Notes: generated by a model not told the origin, from the letters alone. A stretch of DNA of 64,000 nucleotides from Hymenopus coronatus (GCA_030762935.1 CM060892.1:85194827-85258826); one strand, 5' to 3'; shown: positions 33,200 to 44,757, counted from the stretch's first letter. Numbers and translations: made by a program.

Positions 33200-33730
33200 A
33201 TAAACCAGATACCCAACTTTTCCTACCAGGGCCAAAGGATAGTGTGGGTGAATTCCATCAAATACTTGGGCGTCATTCTTGATAAGGGTCTAACTTTTCG
33301 TGAACACGTGCGGGGATCGTCGGACAGGGCGAAAGGGGCGGTAGCTTCCCTTTACCCTGTTCTGGCCTCCCAGATGCCGGTTCACTTAAAGTTACGCCTT
33401 TTCAAGGCGCTTATAGTCCCCCTGATGCTCTATGCCTGCGAAGTGTGGGGTATGGCAGCAGACTCCTGGCTTCTCTGGTTACAGCGGGTGCAGAATAGAG
33501 GACTCCCGTCCATATATTCTGTATGTCGACGTTTCCCTTTGAGGCTACTACATGAAGCTTCGGCCCTCCCATATGTGGAAGATGTAATTAGGCGCCGGGC
33601 TCAAAAATTCTACGCCAGATTGGGCGAACATGAGAACGCTCTTGTCAGATCACTGGGGGAGTACTTACCCTCTGAACACCGAAAAAGGCGGTTCCGGGTT
33701 CCCCGCATGGCTTGTGGGCACCCCCGGTAA
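33200..33730 (+). pseudogene. LINE reverse transcriptase, C-terminal ~175 residues
   Basis: The frame is open to a stop at 33728-33730 and encodes the end of a non-LTR reverse transcriptase of the Jockey type, as found in insects. WVNSIKYLGVILDKGLTF is the block just after the catalytic palm region. KLRLFKALIVPLMLYACEVW and LQRVQNR are thumb motifs. LHEASALPYVEDVIRRRAQK and LGEYLP are the usual C-terminal signature. The polymerase catalytic motif (YADD-like), the endonuclease and ORF1 lie in the missing 5' part, so this piece is dead as inserted. Its frame has no stop or frameshift, which indicates a young insertion compared with the eroded hAT gene around it. The upstream in-frame codons 33083-33199 belong to hAT sequence. 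Confidence 0.85.
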
Positions 33731-34042
33731 CAACGGCTTTAAACCAGCCAACAGCGTAATAGCTGAACAAAGCACTCCCCCTCCCATAGGGACAGGTCTA
33801 TCAAAATTCACCACCATATTTAAATGAATAAATAAACACCAGCGGAGCAGAGGAAAGGATGCTGCTCCTGAAAAGGCAACCGCTCGAGGAGCCTACCAGC
33901 GCTACCTCCTTAACACCAACACTCGAAACCTCAAACAAAACCTTAACCATCACCTCATTCCTGTGGTTAAACCCTTACCAGGGTAGGTACACAGCAACAA
34001 CACCCAGGCTCACCACGAGCCTACCAGACACGCACGCACGCA
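33200..34042 (+). mobile_element. 5'-truncated Jockey-type LINE inserted in the hAT
   Basis: Exact 11-bp direct repeats cgctttcagtt flank the insert at 33189-33199 and 34043-34053. The insert begins within a reverse-transcriptase reading frame, continues through a 3' untranslated region and ends in a short ACGC-type simple-repeat tail (about 34029-34042). The 843-bp length and missing 5' part are typical of target-primed reverse transcription that stopped early. Confidence 0.85.
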
Positions 34043-34085
34043 CGCTTTCAGTTGTCTTCCTCGCGTTGATTCACAGTATTTAGCT

Positions 34086-35971
34086 ATGGATAAGGTCATT
34101 GTTAAACGTAAACGCCAGGACAGTGAAAGTCGGCTCCTACTGCTTGCTTTAAGAAGCCAAATCTTACAGTTTCTCCCGGACCGGCGAATTCACCACATAA
34201 AGGAGACAAACGAAAGAAAAGAACAAACCAGGACAGTTACTTAGCGTATGGATTTAAGTGGAATAACAACGAGGAAAACCCTATCCCTGTGTGTTTAGTT
34301 TGTGGCGAAACACTTAGCAACGAGGCAATGGTACCTAGCAAACTGAAGCGGTATCTTACAACAAAGCATCCTAGTGTGTCACAGAAAAGTGTAATGTATT
34401 TTTCACATATATTAGAAGGGGAGAAGAGAACAGCTGTGCGAATGGTAAAGAGAATGACCATAGGTGACACTGCTCTTGAAGCCTCATTCAAAGCAGCAGA
34501 ACTGATAGCTAAAAAAAGAAACCTCATACTCTTGGAGAGGAAATCATTGGCCCTGCATGTCAAGTTATAGTTTCAACAATACTTGGCTAAGGAGTAGCTA
34601 ATCAAATTTCGAAAGTTCCTCTGTCCAACAACACAATCAGCCGCAGGATATCTGAAATGTCATGCAATATCAACGAACAAGTCACGGAGAAAATAAAAAC
34701 TTATAGACCATTTGCTTTGCAAGTAGATGAGAGTCTCGATATTGGTGACAAACCGCAACTCCTTGGTTTTATCAGATATATTGATGAAAAAGATATTAGT
34801 GAACAGTTTCTGTTCTGTAGACCGCTGGAGACTACAACCACAGGCCATGATATTTTCGTTTCTATTAATTCCTATCTCAATGACCATGATCTTTCATGGA
34901 AAGACTGTTGTGGTATAAGTACAGATGGTGCACCATCTATGTCTGGGAAAATTAAAGGTTTTACTGCCAGAGCTCTCAATGAAAATCCATCCATTATTAT
35001 AACTCACTGTTTTCTGCATAGAGAGGCATTAGTCGTGAAAGCGTTTAATGAAGATTTTGCTGAAGATGTTTAACCAAGTTGTGAAAATGGTGAACTATAT
35101 GAAGTCTCGACCTTTAAAGTGCAGAATTTTTGAACAGTTATGTCGCGCAACGGATGCAGTTCATACCTCTTTGTTACTTCACACAGAAGTAAGGTGGTTG
35201 TCGCGGTTTCTCGAACTTAAAGAACAGCTAAAAACTTTTTTTAAGGATGAAAATCAAGACGTATTTCATGAGATCTTACTAAGTGATTCTTGGTGTTTTG
35301 AACTGTCGTATCTGGCAGATATTTTTCATAAGCTGAATGAACTGAATGTTTCGATGCAGGGTCGACATGAAACAATAATCTCCTCAACCAATAAAATGAA
35401 AGGTTTTAAAAGAAAACTTAGTTCTTGGAAGTCTGCAGTTCAAAAAGGAGATTTGTCGAACTTTCCATCTCTTCTTAATGTGGCAGGAGATAAAGGTCTG
35501 GGTAAACTGAAAGACCGCATTTGTGATCACTTATCAAGATTGCAAGATGCAATAGATGCGTACTTTCCAACTATTTCCACTACGAATCTCGACTGGGTTT
35601 TCTCAGCATTTGATTTCGTAGATAGTGCAGAGGAAATAGATTTCACTGCTTGCGAACGAGATGAATTTATTGATCTTTGCGCTGATTCCACACTCAAAGG
35701 TAAGTTCACCAAGAGTGAGGCGTCGGTGGCTAGTTTTTGGCTTCAACGGAGAGAGGAGTACCCTAACCTAATGAAGAAAGCAATTAACGCACTTTTTCCC
35801 TTTTCAACATCCTATCTATGCGAGCAAGCCTTCTCTGCTATGGTGACAATAAAATGCAAAGCAAGAAATAGACTGAATAACCTTGATGATGATTTGCGTG
35901 TTTCACTGTCAACTGTAAGACCCGACATCACATATCTGTGCTCTAAGCATCAATCACAAGTTTCACATTAA
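34086..35971 (+). pseudogene. hAT transposase with BED zinc finger (ZBED5-like), frameshifted
   Basis: The ATG at 34086 opens MDKVIVKRKR, a start style common in this family. A frameshift near 34165-34200 moves to DSYLAYGF and a BED finger (VCLVCGETL ... LKRYLTTKHP) in which the first of the two histidines (normally KRHL) is Tyr. A second shift near 34545 and an in-frame TAA at 34588-34590 follow. VPLSNNTISRRI and FALQVDESLDI (first catalytic Asp), GISTDGAPSMSGKIKGF (second Asp) and THCFLHREAL are intact. A further shift at about 35060 leads to SLLLHTEVRWLSRF. The C-terminal hAT dimerisation region (FSTSYLCEQAFSAM, with the third acidic residue Glu; RNRLNNLDDDLRVSLS) ends at the stop 35969-35971. 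It is close to the ZBED5/SCAND3 group of hAT transposases. Inactive, but recently enough that all domains are legible. Confidence 0.9.
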
Positions 35972-36192
35972 TCATTAATGGAACAAAATTTAATGATGTA
36001 TTTTTACTCAGTGATTGTAATAAAGTTTACTGTATTATGTTATGGTGTACGTTATTATTATTATATAATATTTCAATAAATTAACATATTAAGCTTAATT
36101 TTCTTTTAATTCAAGGAAGGGTGCCCCTGGTGTTTAATGGTATTCCCAAGGGTGCCGTGAACTTTAAAAGGTTGGGAAACACTGACCTAAGG

Positions 36193-36394
36193 AATATTAA
36201 AATATTTCTTCTACTATTATTTGAATGAGTACTATATAAATAATATGTAACTGGTAGGTCTTATTGTTTTTGTGGTAAAATACTTATAATTTCTTCTCTT
36301 ATTTATTCAGTATTATTGCTATAATTATTATTATTGCTATAATTATTATATGTTACGCGTTCCTCAGCGAGAAGAAACGTTCCTGCTAAATCGA
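36193..36394. other. Short AT-rich spacer
   Basis: ATT-rich sequence (attattattgctataattat) between the hAT duplication and SINE-F. No feature. Confidence 0.4.
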
Positions 36395-36688
36395 TGCTCC
36401 CCTTATGGTCTCTGACCTTGGGGTTTACATCATTCCACCAATCGGTGACGCACCCACTTCTGCGGTGGAGGTGAGCGGGCGGAGTCTATTTGCCCGTAAT
36501 GGCAGGGCGATGAGAATGACAGCCTTTACCGGACCATTGGGCCGTGGGGATGCTCCGCATAAACTATTCAGAGGTGACAGCTTGAATAGGGTCGACTTAT
36601 AATCATAACCTAGAGCCGGGAATCGAGCCACGGACTCACAGCACGAGAATCGTGAACGAAACCACTGAACTACCTCGGCACCCATCAT
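36395..36688 (-). repeat. SINE-F, tRNA-derived SINE
   Basis: On the minus strand the tRNA-like head is GCCGAGGTAGTTCAGTGG (A box) ... GTGGCTCGATTCCCGGC (B box). A GC-richer body of about 200 bp follows, including gaccctattcaagctgtcac and accgattggtggaatgatgt. One copy here. Confidence 0.7.
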
Positions 36689-37634
36689 CCGAGTTTGTAA
36701 GCAAACCATTTACTTTAAAAATGTTAATAGCTATTCATCCTTTTCTATTTTATAACCCCATTTAATAAATAGTTTGTGCTCCCAAGTTACCGCATGCAAT
36801 GAATAGAATTGGTGATTCTTGATTACGCCAATGAGTCCGGAGTCCTTGACACAGAGGTGCTTTACACCCTTGCTTTCAGCAAAAGGGAGAAAAATCCAAT
36901 AAAGTGCCTACCCGAAGTGTCCTCACGCATAAATGACAGTTGTTCTTACAGCAAATCGTCTCCAGACTAGCAAGTTGGGAAGCAAACGCGTTCCTCCACG
37001 TCACCACGTTGAACTTCGTACGTAATAAGTTAATAGTCTCATCGATTTTGTAAATGTGCACCACGGACGACCAATGCTTTTTATTGTACATAGCATTGGG
37101 CCGGAACAAACTTCAAGTGTCAATCTGATAAGAAATGGAATGTACTGTAGGAGACAAGCATCGAAAATGGCGGTTTTCCGGGACCAGTGCAGAAGTTCAC
37201 TGATCCACTGGCCCATATTTGCACCTGCAGCATTGTTTATGCTACCTGTAGAAAGCCATGTTCCCTCCCAGTGATCACGTTCTTTAAGAGTGGCGTGATT
37301 GAATTTGTTACGCTCTTTATTACACGTTTCTCTCCAAACTCTCTTATTAGTAGAGGAATACCTGTTCTTTTCAACGCGAAAAACTATGCTACAATTTGCC
37401 TTGTTGGCTGAACACTACTTGGTATCGTGAGTAAACAATGTGAAGGTATACTGCTCTTGAGAAAACCATTCTGACTCTCAGAATTTTTAGGTGAAAACAA
37501 ATGTGTTACATTCGTAACTTTTCTGCACCTTCTCGCTTATTAGATTTTAATCTAAATTGACCTTTCCGGAGATAACTATAAAACAAATTTGTTATAGAGT
37601 CAAAGGGTTAGTCTCTGGGGGGGGGGGGCCTTCC
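36689..37634. other. Unassigned sequence, partly coding-like
   Basis: Overlapping open frames of 70-77 codons on both strands at 36876-37411 and a moderate GC content might mark a decayed gene, but I recognise no motif. A G-run is at about 37617-37628. Confidence 0.35.
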
Positions 37635-37996
37635 ATTTGAGAACAGTAAACGCATATGAAAATTCAAATCAGTAATGAGGAGTAGCTTGGAAATCCTAGA
37701 TTCCGCCCCTCCCCAAATTATTGGACAAATTATGTGCTTTAACGAGATATACATTATTATGAATTAATGCTTTGACCACCTTTTTCGGTTTGCCATTTAT
37801 GCAAAAGCCATTCAGAAAGAAAAGGACTATGCATTTTGTTTGCCATGAAAATATCTTAAACATATGGAATTTTAATCCAAGTATTTTTGTTTTTTGGATC
37901 CAGGGTACTCGAAACATATCTCCGGTTAAATTTCGACATCGAATTTTTGGGTGAAATACAATATTTTCCCTACTTACTATTCATAGTTGAGAAAGT
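37635..37996 (-). mobile_element. HLR copy with central deletion
   Basis: The 3'-middle part (ttccatttgagaacag, tttaacgagatatacat, tttgccatgaaaatatctt) is joined to the 5' end (ttttggatccagggtactc, gaatttttgggtgaaataca, agttgagaaagt). The 3' hairpin is lost. Confidence 0.75.
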
Positions 37997-39329
37997 ACCA
38001 GTTTACAGGAAGAGGATTTGTATACTGAACAAACAGATCTACAGTAACCGTCCCGATAAGACCAAAAATTAAAACGAAGTTTAAAAAAACTGCAGGTTTC
38101 AGATACATGTATATTTTCGCCTTACGGCATGCATCACTTATCTTGACGGAAGTACGAAATATGTAAACAAACCATAAAAACTAATGGCAGAAGTTCATTT
38201 AACCTGTCACGCGTAGCGTAATAAGGCGTAACAACAGCTAATGTTGGTATCTTACCATGCAAAACTCGTGAACAAAGTTAATTTTATGGGTGGTCTAACG
38301 TTTTCAGCAATTTAACTTGGTCAGGGCAAATGGAGAAAGCTTATTTGTATCAGTTTTTACAGTTAGCGATTTCTTTGTTTAGATCACGATTTTGCGGGCG
38401 CCTAATGGGGCCCCGAAAGCAAGATGGTAATGATCGCTCGGATGGGCAAGAGACCGCTGTACAGAATCTAGTGCGATACAGAACAGGTGAAATATTCCCC
38501 AGGTCTTTTCCTTCCGGAAATGCACTCAGGTTCTCATGACAAAATGTGCTATCTCATCAGAAAAGCACTTGTTAATGTGACAGCCATTGTTCTGGTTAGA
38601 TGACAGTGGCAGTCTTCTCCAATTCTCAAGCAATTGCTTAAACTTACTGAGAATACTTTCGAAAAGCAAAAGCTTTCTATTGTTTTGTCAGAGACGGGCA
38701 AAATGTGAAGATTATTTTGACAAAATAATACGTTTGTTTGTTTGCCAAAATATAAAAACATAAAGAAAAACTCTCATATTGATTTTAAAGCCAAAACGCA
38801 TTATACTTGAGGGGTTTGGAGCAGATCATTCCCTTCATTATTTTAAAAATAGCTGTATAGCTTTTTTATGTACATTTAATACTACCTCCGTACCATATCA
38901 AGGTATAGAAACGGGATTAATGCTCTGATGTATTGGCATGCGCATCAAATATTGGTGTGATTGTGATATGAAACTATTCCTTCATTCAGGCAGGCGTTCA
39001 TAGTGCATAGTGTACTACAAGTCACCAAACGTTAACAGATACAGAGCTGGGTATGGATGTCAAACAGGTGGCATCCTAGAGTGGGGAAACAAATTAGTAA
39101 CCGGGGCAAATGTTAATAGAAACTCCAAACTACAATATTAAACAGCCTAATGTAATTCCATTTTACAATTTCCTACCCTAATTCAAGGACAGTGTTGAGG
39201 TGCGATTCAGACTTCCGCAGTAAAATTCCAGATAACACCGTTAACCATTTCACGCATTTGTCATTAAGGTAAGGGACAGCATGAACAAATAATATTAATG
39301 GTGATGTTAGGAGCTTAACGAATACGAAG
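37997..39329. other. Unassigned sequence
   Basis: No recognised gene or repeat in about 1.3 kb. An open frame of 69 codons at 38330 has no recognisable motif. Confidence 0.4.
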
Positions 39330-40267
39330 TGCAGGCGCAAGCGCAAAGATTATTCTGCTGAACTGAACAAAATCACAGATTCTCTTAATAAACGGGGAAC
39401 AATTAGATTTTGTCTTCTGATATTGGAGAGCCAGAAACAGTTCTTTTTAGACATTTGAAAGAGGGCCCAACATTCAAGAAAGTTTCAAGTAAAGCCATAT
39501 GTAACAAGAGCATAACAATCGTGAACGCTTACAGTTTTGTCCACGGTAGAACCCGATATGGGAAATTGAAGTCTATGCTCGAATGAGAGGTGTGAGGTTA
39601 TATTTCAATGAGGAGCCCCATCAATGAGAATGCTTCAATACCAAAGTTGTTTTCATGGCAACTGCTGCAGACACCGATGGCTCAATGTTCGAATTGGTAT
39701 ATGGTCATTCATTGATACTGGGATGTAAAGAGAAACTGTTAGAACAGACCACGTGGAACACCCGTTGTACAGATCCAGACGAGTTACACAAAATGAATGT
39801 GCCAAAGCTGAATGACAGTGTCATTCCAGCAATACATGGAAAGTTTCCGAACATTTGGAAGAAGAAACCAATTGTTATCCAACAATATAATGCCCGACCT
39901 TATTCTAACAATGATCTGACGATTCTGTCTGCAGCCAGGAAAGGTGTGGAATGCTTCATTCTAGCGACACCAACCTAGCAGTCCCTTGCTTGGCGCTTGA
40001 TATAGGAGTTTTCATTTGTATCCAGTCCTTGAAATACCAGAAGAATCCACTGATGAGTCGGGAACTTAACTGACTGTTAACGAAGCATTTAAGCACCACT
40101 GCATGGCAAAGCTAAACGTTTTCCAACGTAGAACAATGCATGGAATGCTGTTTGAATACAAGATACCTCATATAGGAAAAGGCAGGCTACGGCGGCAAGG
40201 TATATTACCTCAATCCCTCCATTGCAAACCAGAAGCACTAGAAGCAGAACAACAAACTCTTGCCTAA
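39330..40267 (+). pseudogene. Decayed mariner-like transposase of plant/oomycete type
   Basis: Reading across three frames recovers, in order, an N-terminal helix-turn-helix-like IGEPETVLFRHLKEG (about 39418-39465), then KVVFMATAA and RIGIWSF (about 39640-39710). These match the K-MF-AA and GkIGIWPF motifs of plant-type mariner transposases. VIPAIHGKFPNIWKKKPIVI plus QQYNARPY follows, equivalent to the IQQDNArpH second-Asp motif with D to Y and H to Y changes. LALDIGVFICIQSLKYQK carries a candidate third Asp. The last block is YKIPHIGKGRLRRQGILP, with a stop at 40265-40267. The first catalytic Asp could not be located. Stops and frameshifts between blocks make it inactive, though the longest open piece, 39655-39978, spans the QQYNA motif. 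Terminal repeats were not found. Confidence 0.65.
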
Positions 40268-41949
40268 AATTGAATTGGGCTGTGTATCAGATCATGTCGC
40301 TGAATGTAGGAGAAATAAACTATTATACTCCACCTTATGTCGTACTTAATGTTCTATAGTATTCCTATATGCTTATGCTGTAACATAAATACTTACACCA
40401 TGTCATGTAAGAACGTGTATTTTTATGGGCATAATATTTAGGAATAACATGAATTATGAGCATCATATCATAAGCACAGAGTAGAGTAGACTCACATATA
40501 GTCTATCTAATTCTTTACCGTATTGTGGAATAGCATAAATGACCTGTTTTATACCATATTTTGGAACGTTAAGAATAACAAAGTCAAATGAAATAAAACA
40601 GCAAATTACACGTATATTATAGATTTTAATCATTGTGAAGCCTTTAAATATAAAAACAAAGACAAGAGGCTATGGCTGTCTTGTCCTTCATTAATACTAA
40701 TCGCGGCATGCCACTGAAAGCACCGGTTCGCGAAAGTAAAATCTCTTCATGAGTAGGGGGCGTTTAATTTTCCATGTGACTTCATAGAAAGGAAATATTA
40801 TATTTTCTCAACCGTACCGGAAAGGGCAATGCACCTATCTTTTCTTCTTCTTTTTTTTTCAGACGCATTTCCTTGAATGAGTGACTTTTATTTATTTAAT
40901 TTACAGAAGTTATAAAACTTTCCGTCAGTGTTGAAATCGAAGTTAAAACTTCTTGCGATATAGACTTTTTTCTTTCTCATCCCTGAAATGTGTACCTTAC
41001 AGACTGGCAGCACTGTTTGAGAGGAAAACTGCTCCACGAATTATTTTTAACCAGCTACATGCATGCTATTAACTACAAACTATTCGAAGAATAGTGTCTA
41101 AAGAACACATTTCTTTTTATATTCGAAACAGAACTGCGGATTATAGCTAAACCTGGACTGAAGGGAACAGCCTCAGTGTATCTGAATAATATGCAAAGAA
41201 GAAAGACAAGTATTTTATATGCCGCTCCACTGAGCTGTAAAGACATTTCTAATTTCCTTTTCTTTTATTCAAATCCGCTCTTTGTTTGGCCCGATGAAAG
41301 TCGTGAGGTTTGGATTTCAAATAAATTCAGAACTCTGTGGGTGCTCTCTTTTCTTAATGCTTCGAGTGTTTTAAAATTACGGAAATTTCACCATAAAATA
41401 AAATAATTACCCTGTTCTGACCGCTACACCGTTTTAATCGGCTGACCCTACCTGTGAGACTAGTTTTCGTGCATCGATTAATGAGGATTATTATGGCAAT
41501 GCGGTAATTGTTCCACGAGTTATAAACTGTGTTCTTCCGGTTAATATAATTTGTGATTATTGAACACTTTATTTTTGCCCTTTTCTTAAGAGAAAGCCGA
41601 AAATACCGCAACAGCAGCGCTGCACTGAATTTAATATTCCATATTACCACCTTCTCTTTGTTATATTTTATCACAATGACATTATACCATGTTAATTTTT
41701 TAGATTTTAACCTCTTTCTACTGTCAGCGAAAAGTCATTTATACTACGTTTGAAACTATATAGTCATGTACATTTTACCTCCTATTAGTCCAAAACGGAC
41801 GTATGGGTTCCTCCATGTTCGTAGCATTATTTAATCCGCCTACATGTGCAACACATATTAGGGGTGATGGTTTGAAACACCGCACAAGCTGCGTTTTTCA
41901 GTCGCTTATCGCTTACTTTTTCTCACATCTTGCAGGCCAAGGTAATGGA
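40268..41949. other. Unassigned sequence
   Basis: About 1.7 kb without a recognised repeat. A 106-codon minus frame at 41354-41674 and a 76-codon plus frame at 41176-41406 show no known domain. Confidence 0.4.
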
Positions 41950-42585
41950 GCCGGAGATTGTTCTCATCCACGTTTAATCCAGCTATTTGAAAAAAAAAAA
42001 AATCAAGTCATGTTGAAAGAAGACGGTGTCTGCAATTCCTGGTGTCGTCAACTCTGGAATTAACCACTCTTCGATCAGTTCCAAATAAGTGTGTTAATTG
42101 ATAGGGCCGTCGAAGAAATAGGGACCCAGCAGGTGATCTGCTGTCATCGCTGCCCAAATCATAACATGAGGCGGATTATTCTGAATCTCTTAAAATGAGG
42201 TTTGCCTTTGGCCCAGAAAAATACATTAGGGCTACGAGAGCTGCGATAAATCGCACACTCGTCAGAAAACATTACATCCTTTTTGTCGCTTTACTCGGAA
42301 AGGGTTCAACCAATAACTGACGTGCATGCACACATCGGTCCGTGTTAGCATCTGACAACTTATTAACAGTGGTTGAACGAAAAGTTTCAACTTTACAGTT
42401 TTTTTTTATGTGGTTTCGCATTGTCAATGTCGGAATGCTCAACTCTGCAGAACGTTTGCGTAATGGTTTCACCGGGGAATGTTCAGTTGATACTTCTACA
42501 GTAGCACTTGTTTGAACGTTAGTGCTCGGTCGCCAATTATATTGCGCATCGAAAACACAGCATATTGCATCTATTCCGTAAACAA
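41950..42585 (-). pseudogene. Tc1/mariner-type transposase relic (HTH plus partial DDE)
   Basis: From 42585 leftwards the minus strand gives an open N-terminal piece with a helix-turn-helix pattern (VKPLRKRSAELSIPTLTMRN, then VETFRSTTVNKLSD), down to about 42272. VMFSDECAIY (first catalytic Asp), FFWAKG and, after a frameshift, PPHVMIWAAMTADHLLGPYF plus NQHTYLELIEEWLIPEL follow. The last block is TVFFQHD, the second-Asp position. The poly-A/T run at about 41990-42001 and unrelated sequence follow, so the third acid and C-terminus are gone. The motif order and spacing are those of insect Tc1/mariner (DDE_3) proteins. It differs from the relic at 24410-25125 in every block compared, so it is a different lineage. 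Its 5' side meets a SINE-A tail fragment. Confidence 0.75.
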
Positions 42586-42589
42586 TTGA

Positions 42590-42625
42590 CTCACTGGATA
42601 GGTAGAGCCAAACTGAAAAATACAA
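42590..42625 (-). repeat. SINE-A tail fragment
   Basis: ggataggtagagccaaactg and aaaaatacaatactatagc are the minus-strand tail, cut by SINE-B. Confidence 0.7.
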
Positions 42626-42627
42626 TA

Positions 42628-42870
42628 CTATAGCACTGGGTAGTGTGGTGGTAACGTGTCTGCTTCACATTCGAACGGTCGTGAGTTCGAATCTCGCCTA
42701 GGGTAAGTTGTCCGGATAAGGTTTTTTTCGGGGTTTTCCCTTATCCTGAGAAGACGAGTGTCGAGTAGCTTGAAGCTCCATGAAGCTCCGAGATCATTTG
42801 AGCATTTCACCAATTTCATTCATCGTCCGATATGACGTTAAGCTACAAAAAAAGAAAAAGAAAAAAAAAA
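42628..42870 (+). repeat. SINE-B, nearly complete
   Basis: Head (GGGTAGTGTGGTGGTAACG, GTGAGTTCGAATCTCGCC), the inverted pair ggataagg/ccttatcc, body (catttcaccaatttcattca, cgtccgatatgacgttaa) and an A-rich tail. It sits directly against a truncated HLR. Confidence 0.8.
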
Positions 42871-42871
42871 G

Positions 42872-43571
42872 TTATCGCGATAAACATTAGCAAAAACTGT
42901 CTTTTTTGCCAACAGTCAAATGTCTTAAAATATGATTACTATGAAATCAGTTTCTTTACGTGGCCAGGAGTTGACAAGTTCTCGTATGAGAATTTTAAAG
43001 TATTTTAAAACTGAAACTAATAACAAAGAATATTTCGAAAACAGTCAACTCCACTAAAAAAAAGGTATGACATAAATTCCGTGTTTTAAGGAGATCTAAA
43101 TTTTTTGTGTAGTAAGTTTTTGCCTATTTCTTACGGTTTGCCAGTTATGCAAAATTCAGAAACATTCATCCAGAATAAACAGGTCTTCAGAGCTTATTCC
43201 AGAAAATTCAAGATGTACGTTTTATTTATCATGTAAATATCTTAAATATAACATATTTTAATCAAAATCGTTAGAACCAGTTTTGAAAAAGCCAACATTT
43301 TCAATTTTTTTCCATGTAATGTTCTTGAAAATCTTCGTGCTGCATCGTTGGAAGATACTGAACTTAAATATCAATTTTGGAATTTAAGAATTTTTGTTTT
43401 TGAGCTATGTTGCAATCCCCCCCCCCCCAAACACAGACATTTTTTCTAAAAATGTTTTTTTTTACAGGAGGTCCCAAAACATGTATTTCCGGTAAAATCT
43501 CGATATCGAAGTTTTGGGTGCAATACAATGTTTTGTCTATACATTATGTACATAGAACGTGTAGAGAAAGT
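42872..43571 (-). mobile_element. HLR copy, 3' end lost
   Basis: Starts within the 3' part (gcgataaacattagcaaaaa) next to the SINE-B tail. It is complete to the 5' terminus (cgtgtagagaaagt) and has a C-run at 43417-43426 at the usual variable site. Confidence 0.8.
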
Positions 43572-43984
43572 AAAAAGATAAACATATGCAGATACATTAT
43601 TTTAAAGCAAAATCGGGGGGGGGGGACGATAGCTCTGAAAACCAGTAGGGGATTTGTAGAACAGAATGTTTGTAAGTAGTTGGTTTTTAACGTCAGAGAA
43701 ATTCTTGTATGCACCAGGAAACAGCATAAGGTATAATGGAGAGTCCATTGATGAAGATTGCATGCCTGTGCTGAAAATCGATAGGGTTCAATAATTAGCG
43801 CAATGGGTCTTCTCTGCATGGAATCGGAAATTACGGCTCTTGCTTCAATAATCCAATATTTAGCCAGTTACTCTGGAAGTGCAGCTTTAGTATGTTTTGA
43901 ATTCAAGTAGAACAATTGAAAAATGAGACGCAAATTTCGACTAAATAAAACATACTGAGTTACAAAACAAGTTTTATTTTCTGT
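43572..43984. other. Unassigned sequence with G-run
   Basis: A run of about 11 G at 43616-43626. No feature was recognised. Confidence 0.4.
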
Positions 43985-44200
43985 GTAATTTAACGCCCTT
44001 TAATCTGGCAGGTCATGTCGAACGAAGATTGAAATCGGCGAAATGGAGCAGCTTTAATGGCTCCGGAGCCCATCGAACTTATAGGTATTCGACATTCGTC
44101 TTCTCAGAATAAGGAAAAATTCGGAAAAAAACCTTATCCAGATAATTTACTCTAAACGAGATTCAAACTTGGGGCCTAATGAATGACAAATCGAATACTT
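43985..44200 (-). repeat. SINE-B, degraded
   Basis: The tail (tttaacgccctttaatctgg, ggtcatgtcgaacgaag), body (gacattcgtcttctcagaat, aaccttatccagataa) and B-box remnant gagattcaaactt are on the minus strand. Confidence 0.7.
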
Positions 44201-44204
44201 ACCA

Positions 44205-44757
44205 TCCGTTTCTTTGCATGCCAGGAGTTTACAAATCCCCATATTAGAAAAGTTAAAGTATTTTAAAATTGCAATTAATAACAAGAGATATCTTAGAAAT
44301 GGCCAACTCTACCAAAAAAGCTATATGGTATAAATTGTGTGTTTTAACGAAATTTACATTTGTGTGCAGCAAGTTTTTGACCTTCTCTTGCGGTTTACCA
44401 ATAATGAAAAATTGAGTAAAATTCTCCAGATTAAAGAGGTCTTCAGAGACTATTTACAGAAAATTCAAGATGTACATTTTATTTGCCATGTAAATTTATA
44501 CCCATTTTTGAGAAAATCAACATTTTTGAAATGTTTTCCATGTAAAAGGTAGTTTGGGGCGGGAGGATTTTTCCCAAAATCTTTATACTAAACTTCATAT
44601 CACGTTTGATATTTTATTGACTTTTCGTTTTTGAATCTTTTTCTAAAACTTCCTTTTTATATACAGGGACCCTAAAACGTGTATTTCCGGTGAAATCTCT
44701 GTATCGAATTTTAGATGGACTGCAATACCTTCCCTACATATGTACTATCTATAAAAA
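44205..44757 (-). mobile_element. HLR copy, 3' end lost
   Basis: From ccgtttctttgcatgccagg to the 5' end (ccttccctacatatgtacta, aaaataaaaagc). Deletions remove the ttaatcaaaatcgttagagc block. Confidence 0.75.

Larger units (their letters stand above)
32871..36184 (+). mobile_element. Complete hAT element (3,314 bp) with 8-bp target duplication
   Basis: The left terminus caacggttcccaacc (32871-32885) and right terminus ggttgggaaacactg (36170-36184) are inverted copies. Both continue with gtgcc/gcaccc subterminal blocks. The exact 8-bp direct repeat acctaagg flanks the element at 32863-32870 and 36185-36192, as hAT transposases produce. Between the ends are a broken BED-finger hAT transposase (34086-35971) and a younger truncated LINE (33200-34042). 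Without the LINE and one copy of its duplication the element would be about 2.46 kb. Another copy should be able to supply transposase in trans, because the ends look intact. Confidence 0.9.

Noticed and set aside
34237..34563. 108-codon minus frame in the hAT element
   Set aside because: Antisense shadow of the BED-finger region of the transposase.
41354..41674. 106-codon minus frame
   Set aside because: Low-complexity, basic and hydrophobic composition without a known domain; there is no support beyond openness.
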